From: Bacteroidota bacterium | GTDB taxonomy: Bacteria; Bacteroidota; Bacteroidia; Bacteroidales; SKPS01 | Assembly: GCA_022709695.1 (NCBI GenBank) | Contig: JAKLII010000001.1 | Location: forward strand, 212,881-276,880 | DNA: 64,000 nt | Reading direction: 5' to 3' | Shown: positions 7,800 to 16,416 of the stretch, in pieces | Layout of the letters: each line of letters starts with the position of its first letter | How positions within the stretch are numbered: position 1 is the stretch's first letter | The notes under the pieces: model-generated | The model's input: only the letters and a program-made list of their open reading frames with translations | What the model was told of the DNA's origin: nothing | Databases searched by the model: none | Translations under genes and position numbers: made by a program

Positions 7800-8426
7800 A
7801 TGAATTCACGAATAGTCTGGACAACACTAACCCTGATTGCAGGCATCTTTCTTGCCTCCTGTGCCCAGGTGTTTTACACCCCCGATGCAAAAATGCTGGC
7901 GGCCGGTCATCAGACCTTTGCCATAATCCCTCCTTCAGTTTCCATTCTTACCAACAGTAAAAAGGTTGACAAAGAGGCACTGAAAGAGCAGCAGAATATT
8001 GAAGGTGTAAACTTTCAGAAAGAGCTATATGCTTGGATGTTAAAGCGCAAGATGCAGGGGAAACTGGCACAGGAGATCCAGGACCTTGAAACCACCAACG
8101 CCAAACTGGCCAAAGCAGGTTATCCGGAAGCCCCTCTTACGACTGAAGAGCTTTGCCAGGTGCTGGGAGTGGATGGCGTGATGACCTGCAAAATCTCAAT
8201 GTCGAAACCGATGTCGGAAGGTGCTGCCATCGCCATTGGGGTGGTTTTCGGCGTTTGGGGCCCCACCAATGAAGTGAATGTGAGTTTGAGCATAAGCGAT
8301 TGTGGCAAGAAGAAGCTCATCTGGAACTACGACCACACGTACTCGGGTGGCGTGGGAAGCACCCCGCAGCGGCTGGTGGATGACCTGATGCGCCGTGCCA
8401 GCAGGAAGATGCCTTACTTTTTGTAA
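7800..8426 (+). CDS. Predicted lipoprotein of unknown function
   Basis: 208 residues with a lipoprotein signal peptide: hydrophobic segment 8-19 and lipobox LASC (Cys21). A short TFAIIPPSVSI strand follows, then a charged helical part (about 55-110) and a glycine-rich segment SEGAAIAIGVVFGVWGP that may be membrane-associated or a beta-hairpin. The layout resembles small periplasmic lipoproteins of the LpoB/DUF799 kind, but I do not recognise the family. It probably sits on the periplasmic face of the outer membrane. Monocistronic, with its own promoter motif. Confidence 0.8.
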   Translation: MNSRIVWTTLTLIAGIFLASCAQVFYTPDAKMLAAGHQTFAIIPPSVSILTNSKKVDKEALKEQQNIEGVNFQKELYAWMLKRKMQGKLAQEIQDLETTNAKLAKAGYPEAPLTTEELCQVLGVDGVMTCKISMSKPMSEGAAIAIGVVFGVWGPTNEVNVSLSISDCGKKKLIWNYDHTYSGGVGSTPQRLVDDLMRRASRKMPYFL

Positions 8427-8545
8427 CATTGAAGTGTTCAAGGATCAAAGCAGGGAAAAGTCCATTTCAAAGTGGCGGATACCTGAGACTAACCATGTTT
8501 CTCATGCATTCTTTTTTTTGATGATCTTTGCCAAAACGATTGTTC

Positions 8546-8911
8546 ATGGTTAACATCGATGATTACATTCACCAATTCCCCCCGGAGATTCAGGAGAAAC
8601 TCCGGTCGGTCAGAGAAACCATCAGAGAAGCTTCTCCTGAGGCCACGGAAGGATTGTCCTTTGGTATGCCTGTTTTCAGACTGAACGGGAAAAGGCTGCT
8701 CTATTTCGCGGCGCATACCAACCATATCGGGTTGTATGCACTACCATCCGGACATCTTGCGTTTAAGGAAGAACTGAAAGGATACAAACAGGGGAAAGGA
8801 TCGGTACAGTTTCCTTACGGCCAGCCTTTGCCATTGGAACTGATCGGAAGAATTGCGGAATTCAGGACAGAAGAGGAAAGGCAAAGGGCAAAAGGAAAAA
8901 GTAAAAAGTAG
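8546..8911 (+). CDS. DUF1801 family protein (YdhG/Fra-like fold)
   Basis: 121 residues from ATG 8546; the in-frame TTG at 8528 lies inside a promoter-like GATCTTTG (8523-8530) and is unlikely to be the start. Family features: EKLRSVRETIREASPEATEGLSFGMPVFRLNG, then HTNHIGLYALPSG and GKGSVQFPYGQPLPLELI. DUF1801 proteins are small cytoplasmic proteins with no settled function. The tail RAKGKSKK and the TAG stop lie in a 15-bp direct repeat (8904-8933), so the C-terminus may be repeat-derived. Confidence 0.88.
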   Translation: MVNIDDYIHQFPPEIQEKLRSVRETIREASPEATEGLSFGMPVFRLNGKRLLYFAAHTNHIGLYALPSGHLAFKEELKGYKQGKGSVQFPYGQPLPLELIGRIAEFRTEEERQRAKGKSKK

Positions 8912-8933
8912 AAAGTATAAAAGTAGAAAGTAT
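8904..8933. repeat. 15-bp perfect direct repeat containing a stop codon
   Basis: AAAAGTAGAAAGTAT occurs twice in tandem (8904-8918 and 8919-8933). The TAG stop of the DUF1801 gene (8909-8911) lies inside the first unit. Confidence 0.8.
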
Positions 8934-8995
8934 GCTTCAGAAGTCTTTAATAGCAGTTCTTATTGATATGACTGAATAAATTCAAAAGGTATACA

Positions 8996-9787
8996 ATGAA
9001 AATCAGGTTAATCAGAGCAATATTAATGTTTGGTTTTATTTCAGGATTCGCCTTATGGGCAACCGGACAGCAGGACACCCTAAACAAGGTGGATAAGAAC
9101 GGCAAGAAACATGGTTACTGGATAAAATCTGAGCGGGATACCCTCTTGTATGAAGGTCGTTTTGATCATGGCAATCCAGCAGGTCTTTTTGTCTATTACT
9201 ATCCTGACAAAAAAATAAAATCCACTGTTGAATATACGCAGCAGGGCAAGGAAGCACGCGCGGTGATGTACCACGCCAACGGAGCCATTATGGCTGTGGG
9301 CAAATACTGGCAGCAGAAAAAAGACAGCACATGGAAGTACTTCAACGAGAGCGAACGCATCATTTCCATCGAGCACTACGCTAAAGGCGTAGCTGATGGT
9401 GATTGGGTAAAATACAATCAGGATGGAATGCTGATTGAAAAGGTCCAATACGTGAATGGACTGAAACAGGGCGATTGGCTTCAGTATTTCGATGATGGCA
9501 AAATCAAAATCAAAGCTACCTACAGGGATAATCTTCTGAATGGCATCTTTTACCTCTATTACAGCTCCGGAACATTCTGCGTGGCTGGGAAGTATGAGAA
9601 TTCCATTCCGGTTGGCACCTGGATCCATTACAATATCAAAGGGGAAATTGAGAAAAAGGAAACCTATAAAGGTGGTAAAAAGATAAAAACCGAACAGCTT
9701 CAACCCGTAACTGAACCCGATTCTCCCGAAGCAAAAAAAGAGGTTGAAGAGATGCGGCAGCAACTGAGAAACCTTGGAATCGAATAA
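8996..9787 (+). CDS. YwqK/MORN-like repeat protein, exported
   Basis: 263 residues with an N-terminal hydrophobic signal (1-25, ending near ATGQQ). The body is a string of about eight repeats of about 23 residues of the form GxWxxYxxxGxxxxxxxYxxG (for example GDWVKYNQDGMLIEKVQYVNG), characteristic of YwqK/MORN-2 proteins. The C-terminus (238-263) is a charged helix. Databases label this family antitoxin, but no toxin gene adjoins it and export argues against that role. Its biochemical function is unknown. Confidence 0.88.
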   Translation: MKIRLIRAILMFGFISGFALWATGQQDTLNKVDKNGKKHGYWIKSERDTLLYEGRFDHGNPAGLFVYYYPDKKIKSTVEYTQQGKEARAVMYHANGAIMAVGKYWQQKKDSTWKYFNESERIISIEHYAKGVADGDWVKYNQDGMLIEKVQYVNGLKQGDWLQYFDDGKIKIKATYRDNLLNGIFYLYYSSGTFCVAGKYENSIPVGTWIHYNIKGEIEKKETYKGGKKIKTEQLQPVTEPDSPEAKKEVEEMRQQLRNLGIE

Positions 9788-9794
9788 GATCCAA

Positions 9795-10175
9795 ATGCAT
9801 TCCTCTATGAAGCGCTACCTGGTTGCCAGATTAAAAAGTTTCAGACCTGCGTTTGAAGGATTGTGGATAATGCTGAAAGAGGAACCCAATGCCAGAATCC
9901 ATCTGCTTGCCTTGATTACAGTGGTTGTCTTGGGGATTCTGCTGAACATCAGCAAGGCTGAATGGATCACAGTTGCCCTGGCATCAGGTCTTGTAATTGG
10001 TATTGAAGCAATAAACTCGGCCATTGAAAACCTGTCAGATTTTGTTTCACCGCAATACCACATCAGGATCAAAAAGGTTAAGGATCTCTCTGCTGCGGCC
10101 GTTCTGGTAAGTGCCCTGGCGGCTCTGGCAACAGGGCTCATCATTTATATCCCTAAACTTTTAGATCTATGCTGA
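9795..10175 (+). CDS. dgkA: Diacylglycerol/undecaprenol kinase (DgkA family)
   Basis: 126 residues from ATG 9795 (an upstream TTG at 9774 overlaps the preceding gene; ATG 9807 is also possible). DgkA features: FRPAFEGLWIMLKEEPNARIH, the active-site helix GIEAINSAIENLSDFV and KKVKDLSAAAVLVSA, with three membrane helices (about 38-56, 59-75, 98-120). The inner-membrane enzyme phosphorylates diacylglycerol or undecaprenol using ATP, recycling lipid carriers. The last bases overlap the next ORF by 7 nt. Confidence 0.93.
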   Translation: MHSSMKRYLVARLKSFRPAFEGLWIMLKEEPNARIHLLALITVVVLGILLNISKAEWITVALASGLVIGIEAINSAIENLSDFVSPQYHIRIKKVKDLSAAAVLVSALAALATGLIIYIPKLLDLC

Positions 10176-10843
10176 AACGCCTTAAAGCTTCCGGACGGAA
10201 TACAGAGACATGGTTCCTGTTTTTCTTGTGCTGTCTTTGCTTTGTCTTGTCGCTGTTCAGAGTATTTTATTCTGATACCGTCACATTCCTGTTTCTGAAC
10301 TGGAACCTGTTTCTTGCATTTATCCCCTGGTTTCTCACCAGTCTTGCCATACTTTATCCAAAACTGGTCAAATCCAAATTCAGTCTGATAATCCTGATTG
10401 CCATCTGGCTGCTGTTTTTCCCGAATGCCCCCTACATTCTTACCGACCTGTTCCATCTCAGGCTCAATTCGTCGATGCCGATATGGTATGACCTGATTCT
10501 GATACTTTCTTTTGCCTGGACCGGATTGCTTTTCGGACTCCTGAGTCTGTGGGATATCGAAAATGTACAAAGACAAAGGATCAAAAAGAGATTTGTGTTT
10601 CCGATTTCAATCAGCCTTCTGTTTTTGGGGAGTTTCGGAATTTACATAGGAAGATACCTGCGGTGGAATAGCTGGGGCATTCTCAATGAGCCAATAACTC
10701 TGTTGTACGATATTGGCGACAGGTTGATCAATCCTTTTAATCACCCCAGAACCTGGGGCGTAACCCTTCTGATGGGTGTATTTCTGAATGTTGTATATGC
10801 ATCCTTCAAATTGATTAAAAGCCGAAACCACTTCACAATCTAA
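10169..10843 (+). CDS. DUF1361 membrane protein
   Basis: 224 residues with six or seven predicted membrane helices. DUF1361 hallmarks: NWNLFLAFIPW, LLFFPNAPYILTDLFHL, PIWYDLILILSFAWTGLLFGL and YLRWNSWGI. The function of the family is unknown. It overlaps dgkA by 7 nt and is probably co-translated with it. The 3' flank runs into the CTCCTAA tandem array. Confidence 0.9.
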   Translation: MLKRLKASGRNTETWFLFFLCCLCFVLSLFRVFYSDTVTFLFLNWNLFLAFIPWFLTSLAILYPKLVKSKFSLIILIAIWLLFFPNAPYILTDLFHLRLNSSMPIWYDLILILSFAWTGLLFGLLSLWDIENVQRQRIKKRFVFPISISLLFLGSFGIYIGRYLRWNSWGILNEPITLLYDIGDRLINPFNHPRTWGVTLLMGVFLNVVYASFKLIKSRNHFTI

Positions 10844-10885
10844 AATTAACAAACCCTAAACAAACTAACTGGCTTCCAATTTGTT

Positions 10886-10985
10886 CTCCTAACTCCTAAC
10901 TCCTAACTCCTAACTCCTAACTCCTAACTCCTAACTCCTAACTCCTAACTCCTAACTCCTAACTCCTAACTCCTAACTCCTAACT
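10886..10985. repeat. Perfect tandem heptamer array, (CTCCTAA)x14
   Basis: Fourteen exact copies of CTCCTAA span 10886-10983, followed by CT. The array ends 6 nt before the mnmA ATG at 10990, so it occupies the whole ribosome-binding and leader region. The reverse complement (TTAGGAG) is the unit of the short arrays at 34108-34126 and 57652-57674. Perfect identity implies recent expansion or active slippage. Confidence 0.97.
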
Positions 10986-10989
10986 GATT

Positions 10990-12069
10990 ATGCGTGTTCT
11001 TGTAGCCATGAGTGGCGGCGTTGATAGTTCTGTGGCTGCAATTCTTTTAAAAGAAGCCGGTTATGAGCTTGTGGGCATTACCATGAAAGTTTGGGATTAT
11101 GAAAGCTCAGGGGTAAGAGGAAAAGAAACCGGTTGCTGCAGCCTCGATTCAATAAACGATGCAAGACGAATTGCCCTTGGGATGGGCTTCCCGCATTATG
11201 TTATGGATTTGAGGGAAGATTTCAGACAGCATATCATCCTGAATTTTGTGGATGAATACATGAAAGGGCGGACTCCAAACCCTTGTGTTCTCTGCAACTC
11301 CCATGTGAAATGGGAAGCACTTCTGCAAAAGGCTGATCAGCTTGGATGTGAAGCTATTGCAACCGGGCATTACGCCTCGGTCAACATGAAAGATAACCGT
11401 TATTATATCGCCCGTGGCGTTGATCCTTTAAAAGACCAGTCGTATGTTTTGTGGGGTATCAGCCAGAAGAATCTTGCCCGCACCCTCCTCCCCCTGGGTG
11501 GGTACACCAAGCCCCAGATCAGGGAAATTGCGCGACAGCATGGTTTCAAGGCCATAGCCGACAAATCGGAAAGCTATGAAATCTGTTTTATTCCAGATAA
11601 TGATTACAGAGGATTCATCCGCAGAAGTGTTCCCGGGATCGAACAACAATTGGCTGGTGGCAATATTCTGAACCGCGAAGGGAAGGTGATCGGCAAACAT
11701 AAGGGTTATCCGTTCTATACGATTGGTCAGCGGCGCGGACTCGAAGTCGCGCTGGGAGAACCGGCCTATGTAAGCCATATTGATCCGGATACCAATACCA
11801 TAACCCTGGGGTTCAGAGAAGATACCCTTTCCACCCATATGTCGGTAAGGGACTGCAATCTGCAGAAGTACGCCGGGATCCCTGCCGAAGGATTATCTGT
11901 GACGGGAAAGGTCAGGTATCATGACAAAGGAACCCCCTGCACCATACGTCCGATGGGAAGCAACAGCCTGATGGCAGAGTTTGATCAGCCTGTATCTGCC
12001 ATAACACCCGGACAAAGTGCTGTATTCTACGAAGGTGATGATGTGATTGCCGGTGGTATCATCGCCTGA
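10990..12069 (+). CDS. mnmA: tRNA-specific 2-thiouridylase
   Basis: 359 residues. PP-loop SGGVDSS at 8-14; catalytic cysteine pair Cys99 (NPCVLCN) and Cys199 (SYEICFIPD); C-terminal beta domain GQRRGLEVALGEPAYV onward. It thiolates U34 of Lys, Glu and Gln tRNAs with sulfur passed from cysteine desulfurase. The ATG lies 6 nt after the (CTCCTAA)14 array, which therefore supplies its leader; changes in copy number could alter expression. Confidence 0.97.
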   Translation: MRVLVAMSGGVDSSVAAILLKEAGYELVGITMKVWDYESSGVRGKETGCCSLDSINDARRIALGMGFPHYVMDLREDFRQHIILNFVDEYMKGRTPNPCVLCNSHVKWEALLQKADQLGCEAIATGHYASVNMKDNRYYIARGVDPLKDQSYVLWGISQKNLARTLLPLGGYTKPQIREIARQHGFKAIADKSESYEICFIPDNDYRGFIRRSVPGIEQQLAGGNILNREGKVIGKHKGYPFYTIGQRRGLEVALGEPAYVSHIDPDTNTITLGFREDTLSTHMSVRDCNLQKYAGIPAEGLSVTGKVRYHDKGTPCTIRPMGSNSLMAEFDQPVSAITPGQSAVFYEGDDVIAGGIIA

Positions 12070-12084
12070 TTCTGTTTTTTACTT

Positions 12085-12092
12085 TATCTTTA
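12085..12092 (+). promoter_or_regulatory. Promoter-like -7 motif (TATCTTTA)
   Basis: Seven of eight matches to TAnnTTTG, 28 nt before ATG 12121. Confidence 0.35.
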
Positions 12093-12120
12093 CATCCTCA
12101 TTGAGAAAGCGCTTCGCCAT

Positions 12121-13827
12121 ATGACAAATTTCAGATCAGCACTCATTTTAGGTATTGGTTTTCTGATGCTTTCATCACTTAACCTTTCCGCTCAAAAAGT
12201 TACTGCCCGGTTCATGGTTTCTTTTTCCGACAAAGCCGGAACTCCGTATACCGTTGCCAACCCCCAGGCATTTCTAAGCCAGAGGGCCATCGACCGCAGA
12301 AATACCCTCAATATTGCCATTACCCAGGAGGATCTGCCGGTATCGCCCCATTATATTGATACCCTTTTGAACAGGGGATTTCAGGTGCTGGGAATATCGA
12401 AATGGTTCAATGCCGCTCTGATTGAGGCACAGGATTCTGCAACGGTAATGGACCTGCTCTCGGTGCCTTTCATCACCTCAGTGGACCTGCTCTATTATAC
12501 CAATACTGCCAAAGGGGGAAACGGGCAAAAGGGCCTCCAGAAGCTGGAAACCTCTGAGGAATTGCTTGATATTCTGACCGGCAACGCAGCAGAGGTAAAA
12601 GGGTCGACCCCGTCAGGCATCAACTATGGATACGGGTATTCACAGGCCAATATGCTGGGTGCCACCTTCCTGCATCAAATGGGATATACCGGCAAAGATA
12701 TGGTGATAGCGGTTCTGGATGGTGGCTTTTCCATGGTCGACCTCATCCCGGTTTTCGATTCCCTTCGTCTCAGCAACAGAATCCTCTCCACCAGAAATTT
12801 CGTTAAACCGGCTGAATCGGTATATGGCAGTTCACTGCACGGGATGATGGTGTTATCCACGATGGCTGGCAATATTCCCGGCACCCTGGTGGGCACAGCA
12901 CCCGATGCATCCTATCACCTGATCCTTACCGAAGATGTGGCCGACGAATTCCCGGTTGAAGAATTTTACTATGCACTCGGTGCTGAATATGCCGACAGTG
13001 TCGGAGCCGATCTCATCAACTCAAGTCTGGGGTATACCACATTCGACCTCCCCCTGCTGAACCACCAGGTCAGCGACATGGACGGAAAAACCTCGCTCAG
13101 TGCCAGGGCAGCTTCAAAAGCATCCGCAAAGGGCATTCTGGTGGTCACCAGCGCAGGAAACGGAGGTGGCAGCAGCTGGTTTTACGTCAGTTCGCCAGGT
13201 GATGCAGAGCATGTGGTGACTGTTGGAGCAGTGGATGTGTCAGGAACCTATGCCCCATTCAGTTCCACAGGCCCCACTGCCGACCGCCGTATTAAACCGG
13301 ATGCTGCCGCCGTAGGCTGGAATGCCACCATTGCCTCCTCGGCAGGTGGTTCTACCACAGGCAACGGTACCTCCTTTGCATCCCCTATCCTGTGCGGTGC
13401 CCTTGCATGCCTGCGACAGGCGTTTGATACGATTCCCATCATGCAGTTTATTGATGCAGTGCACCGGAGCGGACATCAATGGTTTAACCCCGATACCCTT
13501 CTCGGATATGGTATTCCAAACCTGGCGGTTGCCCACCTGGTCCTCGGAGGCCAGCCTATCCCAGACATCGGCGACAAGGACTTCAAGGTCTCGCCCAACC
13601 CCTTTAACGACAGGCTCCTGGTATCATTCTATGCCACCGATACCCAAAACATTACGCTTGAATTGTATGACCTCAGGGGTAACCTGCACTTCAACGGGGA
13701 GATCCGTAAAAATCCAGGGCTGAATGTGATTCCCATTCCTGAACCCTCCAGACTTGCCTCCGGTACCTATCTGCTGAAAATCACCGACGGAAAGAATATC
13801 TTTACCAGAAAAGTAATCCGCCAATAA
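12121..13827 (+). CDS. Subtilisin-like S8 serine peptidase with T9SS sorting domain
   Basis: 568 residues. Signal peptide 1-24 (cleavage after LSAQ). Catalytic triad readable as Asp200 (IAVLDGGFS), His240 (SSLHGMMV) and Ser418 (NGTSFASP). The C-terminal about 80 residues (FKVSPNPFNDRLLVSF ... GTYLLKITDGKNIFTRKVIRQ) form a type A T9SS sorting domain, so the protease is exported and attached to or released from the cell surface. The N-terminal region (about 27-130) resembles an inhibitor or propeptide. It is 10 nt upstream of another T9SS cargo gene. Confidence 0.95.
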   Translation: MTNFRSALILGIGFLMLSSLNLSAQKVTARFMVSFSDKAGTPYTVANPQAFLSQRAIDRRNTLNIAITQEDLPVSPHYIDTLLNRGFQVLGISKWFNAALIEAQDSATVMDLLSVPFITSVDLLYYTNTAKGGNGQKGLQKLETSEELLDILTGNAAEVKGSTPSGINYGYGYSQANMLGATFLHQMGYTGKDMVIAVLDGGFSMVDLIPVFDSLRLSNRILSTRNFVKPAESVYGSSLHGMMVLSTMAGNIPGTLVGTAPDASYHLILTEDVADEFPVEEFYYALGAEYADSVGADLINSSLGYTTFDLPLLNHQVSDMDGKTSLSARAASKASAKGILVVTSAGNGGGSSWFYVSSPGDAEHVVTVGAVDVSGTYAPFSSTGPTADRRIKPDAAAVGWNATIASSAGGSTTGNGTSFASPILCGALACLRQAFDTIPIMQFIDAVHRSGHQWFNPDTLLGYGIPNLAVAHLVLGGQPIPDIGDKDFKVSPNPFNDRLLVSFYATDTQNITLELYDLRGNLHFNGEIRKNPGLNVIPIPEPSRLASGTYLLKITDGKNIFTRKVIRQ

Positions 13828-13837
13828 CATCTCATAT

Positions 13838-16333
13838 ATGTCGCGAAAATCAATCCTGCTGCCATTGTTCGTCCTGCTCTGGCATGTATCTTCCGTATCC
13901 CAGCCCCTGTCAGGAACCTATACCGTTGGCGGTACCGGCGCCAGCTATCCGGATCCTGCAGCAGCAGCTGCTGCGGTAACCAGCAATGGTGTCAGCGGTC
14001 CGGTTACCTTTGTGATAGCTCCCGGAACCTATACGGGCAACATGACTGTAGGCCCTGTGCAGGGTACCTCCGCCACCAATAAAGTGATCTTTGAATCCTC
14101 GGGCACCGACAGCTCTGCTGTAATCATCACATTTCCGGCATCCACTTCTGCAACAACCAATTATGCACTTCGGCTTAACGGAGCTTCCCATGTGAGCTTC
14201 AGGTACCTTACCTTTCAACGGACAGGCAGTAATGACTACAGCCAGGTGGTGGATATCATCAATGGCTGTACCTATATCCATTTCTATCATAACCGTTTCA
14301 TCAGCACCAATTCAACCACTTCGGCTACTTATAAATCGGTGGTTTACAGCCCCAACGCCAGTTCCCAAAGCAACCTCACCTTCGAGGGCAACCGGTTCGA
14401 AAATGGCTCGTACGGAATATTCCACCTCGGAATCAGCCAGCTGATCTGCTGTATCGACCAGGGAATTAAAATTATGGACAATCAGTTTTTCCAGCCCGGA
14501 TATGCCGGAATCGCACTCTCCTATTGCTCCGGGCCGCAGATCACAGGAAACCTGGTTGAATCCTCCTCTGCCACTGCCGGTTATGGTATCTATACCTTCT
14601 TTTGCGACAATAACCTCCGGATCCTGAAAAACCGGGTTTTCGTTACCAACGACAAAGGGATCTGTGTACATAACGCTACCATTGCCGGAATTCCTATTAA
14701 CCTGATTGCCAACAATTTTATTTCTGTCGGGGGAACAGCAGCTTCAGAAGGCATACTGATCGACAACTCCAAATCGTGCCATATTTACTACAACAGTGTA
14801 AATCTGCATAATACGAATGCCGGAAGCAGTGCCTTCAAGGTGAACGGAATCAACAGCGGGCTCAACGAGCTGTACAACAACCTTCTCGTCAATACGGGAG
14901 GCGGCTACAGCCTCAATGCCACCACGAGCACAGCAACCCCCTTCAATTCATCAAACTACAACAACTTCTTCACAACCGGCACTCAAACAGCCTTCTGGCA
15001 ATCTGCCGGTAATCTTACTTCCCTTTCGGCCTACCAGACTGCCAGTTTGCAGGACATGAACTCTGTGGCAACTGATCCACAATATACTTCCATCTCCGAT
15101 TTGCATTGCAATAATTCAGCGATAAATAATATTGGTACCCCAAGTATCAATTCCGCCACACCGGTTATCGACGACATCGACGGAGAACTGAGAAGTCCGG
15201 CTACACCGGACATGGGCGCTGATGAGTTTCTGATACAGGATCTTGCCATGATGGCAATTGATACGATACAATCGTTATGTGCCAATGGTATCCCTAACAT
15301 CAGGGTAATGGTGTTGAATAAAAGAAATCTTGCTTTCAACGACTCTGTATCTTTTTACTTTGGTTTTGCCGGACAAATCTATCAGAACACCAAACAACTG
15401 CTTCAGATTCTTCCCTTAGATACTGCCGGGGTTTTTCTTACCGGTAGTCTGCCCCTGCCGGCAGCCGGGCTGACCTCCCTTACCGTATACATGTACTGCC
15501 CCGAAGACGCCATCCGGCAGAATGATACACTTGCCGTGTCAGCAACCATTGGCGCACCCTTCACTTTCAGCCTGGGACCTGACATGTCCCTGTGCGGCAA
15601 TGAAATCAAACTGGTAACCGCCATGGCATCAGGTGCATCCATCACATGGCATGACCAGTCGCAGGGAAGCACCTGGCAGGCAGATGGTGCTTTACTGGGA
15701 CCAGGTACCTTCACGGTGTGGGCCATTGCGGAGAATCCACAGGGGTGCCTTTCTGCCGATAGCATTTTTGTTACTGTTAATCCTGTTCCATCACCCTCCA
15801 TTATGGCAGATCTTTGGTATAAGGCTTTTATTGGCAATGATTCTGTCACAGTAATCTGCACAAAGCTTTTAACCACTTTTTCCGGTGGAAATTTCCAAAG
15901 CTATCAGTGGTACCTCAACGGAATACCCGTTTCCACAAACCCGCAACTGTGGTTTCAACCCGATTTTCTCAGTACCGGATACCATAACATCGCCTTGCAG
16001 GTTACTGATACCAACGGTTGCCAGAATTCTGACACCCTTGAGGTTCTTGCTGAACCATGCACCGGGATTGCGGAATCAGAAGAATCACCGGATATCGCGC
16101 TTTGGCCTAACCCCTCCCCTTCCGGAGTATTCTACCTCAGCATACCCGATCAGCTCACCAGGGCACAATTAAGAATTTTTAACAGTAGTGGTCAATTGAT
16201 TGAAAACAAGCAATATAGCACCCTTTTGCCCGGTGTATTCACTGTAATCCTTCCTGTATCCAACAAGGGTGTTTATCATCTTAATCTTTTGCATGACAAG
16301 GGCTTAGAATCATTCAGGCTGGTCATTCCCTGA
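13838..16333 (+). CDS. Right-handed beta-helix surface protein with Ig-like and T9SS sorting domains
   Basis: 831 residues. Signal peptide 1-22. Residues about 25-460 form a parallel beta-helix with NxF/NxxxN turns (HNRFISTNST, NQFFQPGYAGIAL, NNFISVGGTAAS). A low-similarity bridging region (about 465-580), a probable Ig/PKD-like domain (585-660, GPDMSLCGNEIKL ... VNPVPSP) and a second one (670-745) precede a C-terminal T9SS domain starting ALWPNPSPSGVFYLS. Beta-helices of this kind bind or cleave polysaccharides, but no catalytic site is evident. Probably co-transcribed with the S8 peptidase. Confidence 0.88.
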   Translation: MSRKSILLPLFVLLWHVSSVSQPLSGTYTVGGTGASYPDPAAAAAAVTSNGVSGPVTFVIAPGTYTGNMTVGPVQGTSATNKVIFESSGTDSSAVIITFPASTSATTNYALRLNGASHVSFRYLTFQRTGSNDYSQVVDIINGCTYIHFYHNRFISTNSTTSATYKSVVYSPNASSQSNLTFEGNRFENGSYGIFHLGISQLICCIDQGIKIMDNQFFQPGYAGIALSYCSGPQITGNLVESSSATAGYGIYTFFCDNNLRILKNRVFVTNDKGICVHNATIAGIPINLIANNFISVGGTAASEGILIDNSKSCHIYYNSVNLHNTNAGSSAFKVNGINSGLNELYNNLLVNTGGGYSLNATTSTATPFNSSNYNNFFTTGTQTAFWQSAGNLTSLSAYQTASLQDMNSVATDPQYTSISDLHCNNSAINNIGTPSINSATPVIDDIDGELRSPATPDMGADEFLIQDLAMMAIDTIQSLCANGIPNIRVMVLNKRNLAFNDSVSFYFGFAGQIYQNTKQLLQILPLDTAGVFLTGSLPLPAAGLTSLTVYMYCPEDAIRQNDTLAVSATIGAPFTFSLGPDMSLCGNEIKLVTAMASGASITWHDQSQGSTWQADGALLGPGTFTVWAIAENPQGCLSADSIFVTVNPVPSPSIMADLWYKAFIGNDSVTVICTKLLTTFSGGNFQSYQWYLNGIPVSTNPQLWFQPDFLSTGYHNIALQVTDTNGCQNSDTLEVLAEPCTGIAESEESPDIALWPNPSPSGVFYLSIPDQLTRAQLRIFNSSGQLIENKQYSTLLPGVFTVILPVSNKGVYHLNLLHDKGLESFRLVIP

Positions 16334-16378
16334 TTTGCCTGCCAAACGCGCACATACTCCAGGTTCAGCGGAAACCGT

Positions 16379-16386
16379 TATCTTTG
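16379..16386 (+). promoter_or_regulatory. Bacteroidota -7 promoter motif (TATCTTTG)
   Basis: Perfect TAnnTTTG match, 30 nt before ATG 16417. Confidence 0.55.
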
Positions 16387-16416
16387 CGACGTCAATCTAA
16401 AACGGTATAGCTACAA

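Noticed and set aside
8996..9787. Toxin-antitoxin system (YwqK named antitoxin)
   Set aside because: The protein carries a signal peptide and no small toxin gene is adjacent.
10886..10985. CRISPR array
   Set aside because: Repeats are 7 bp, contiguous and have no spacers; no cas genes are near.
15403..15876. 157-residue minus-strand ORF
   Set aside because: Shadow of the beta-helix/T9SS protein; composition shows no family features.
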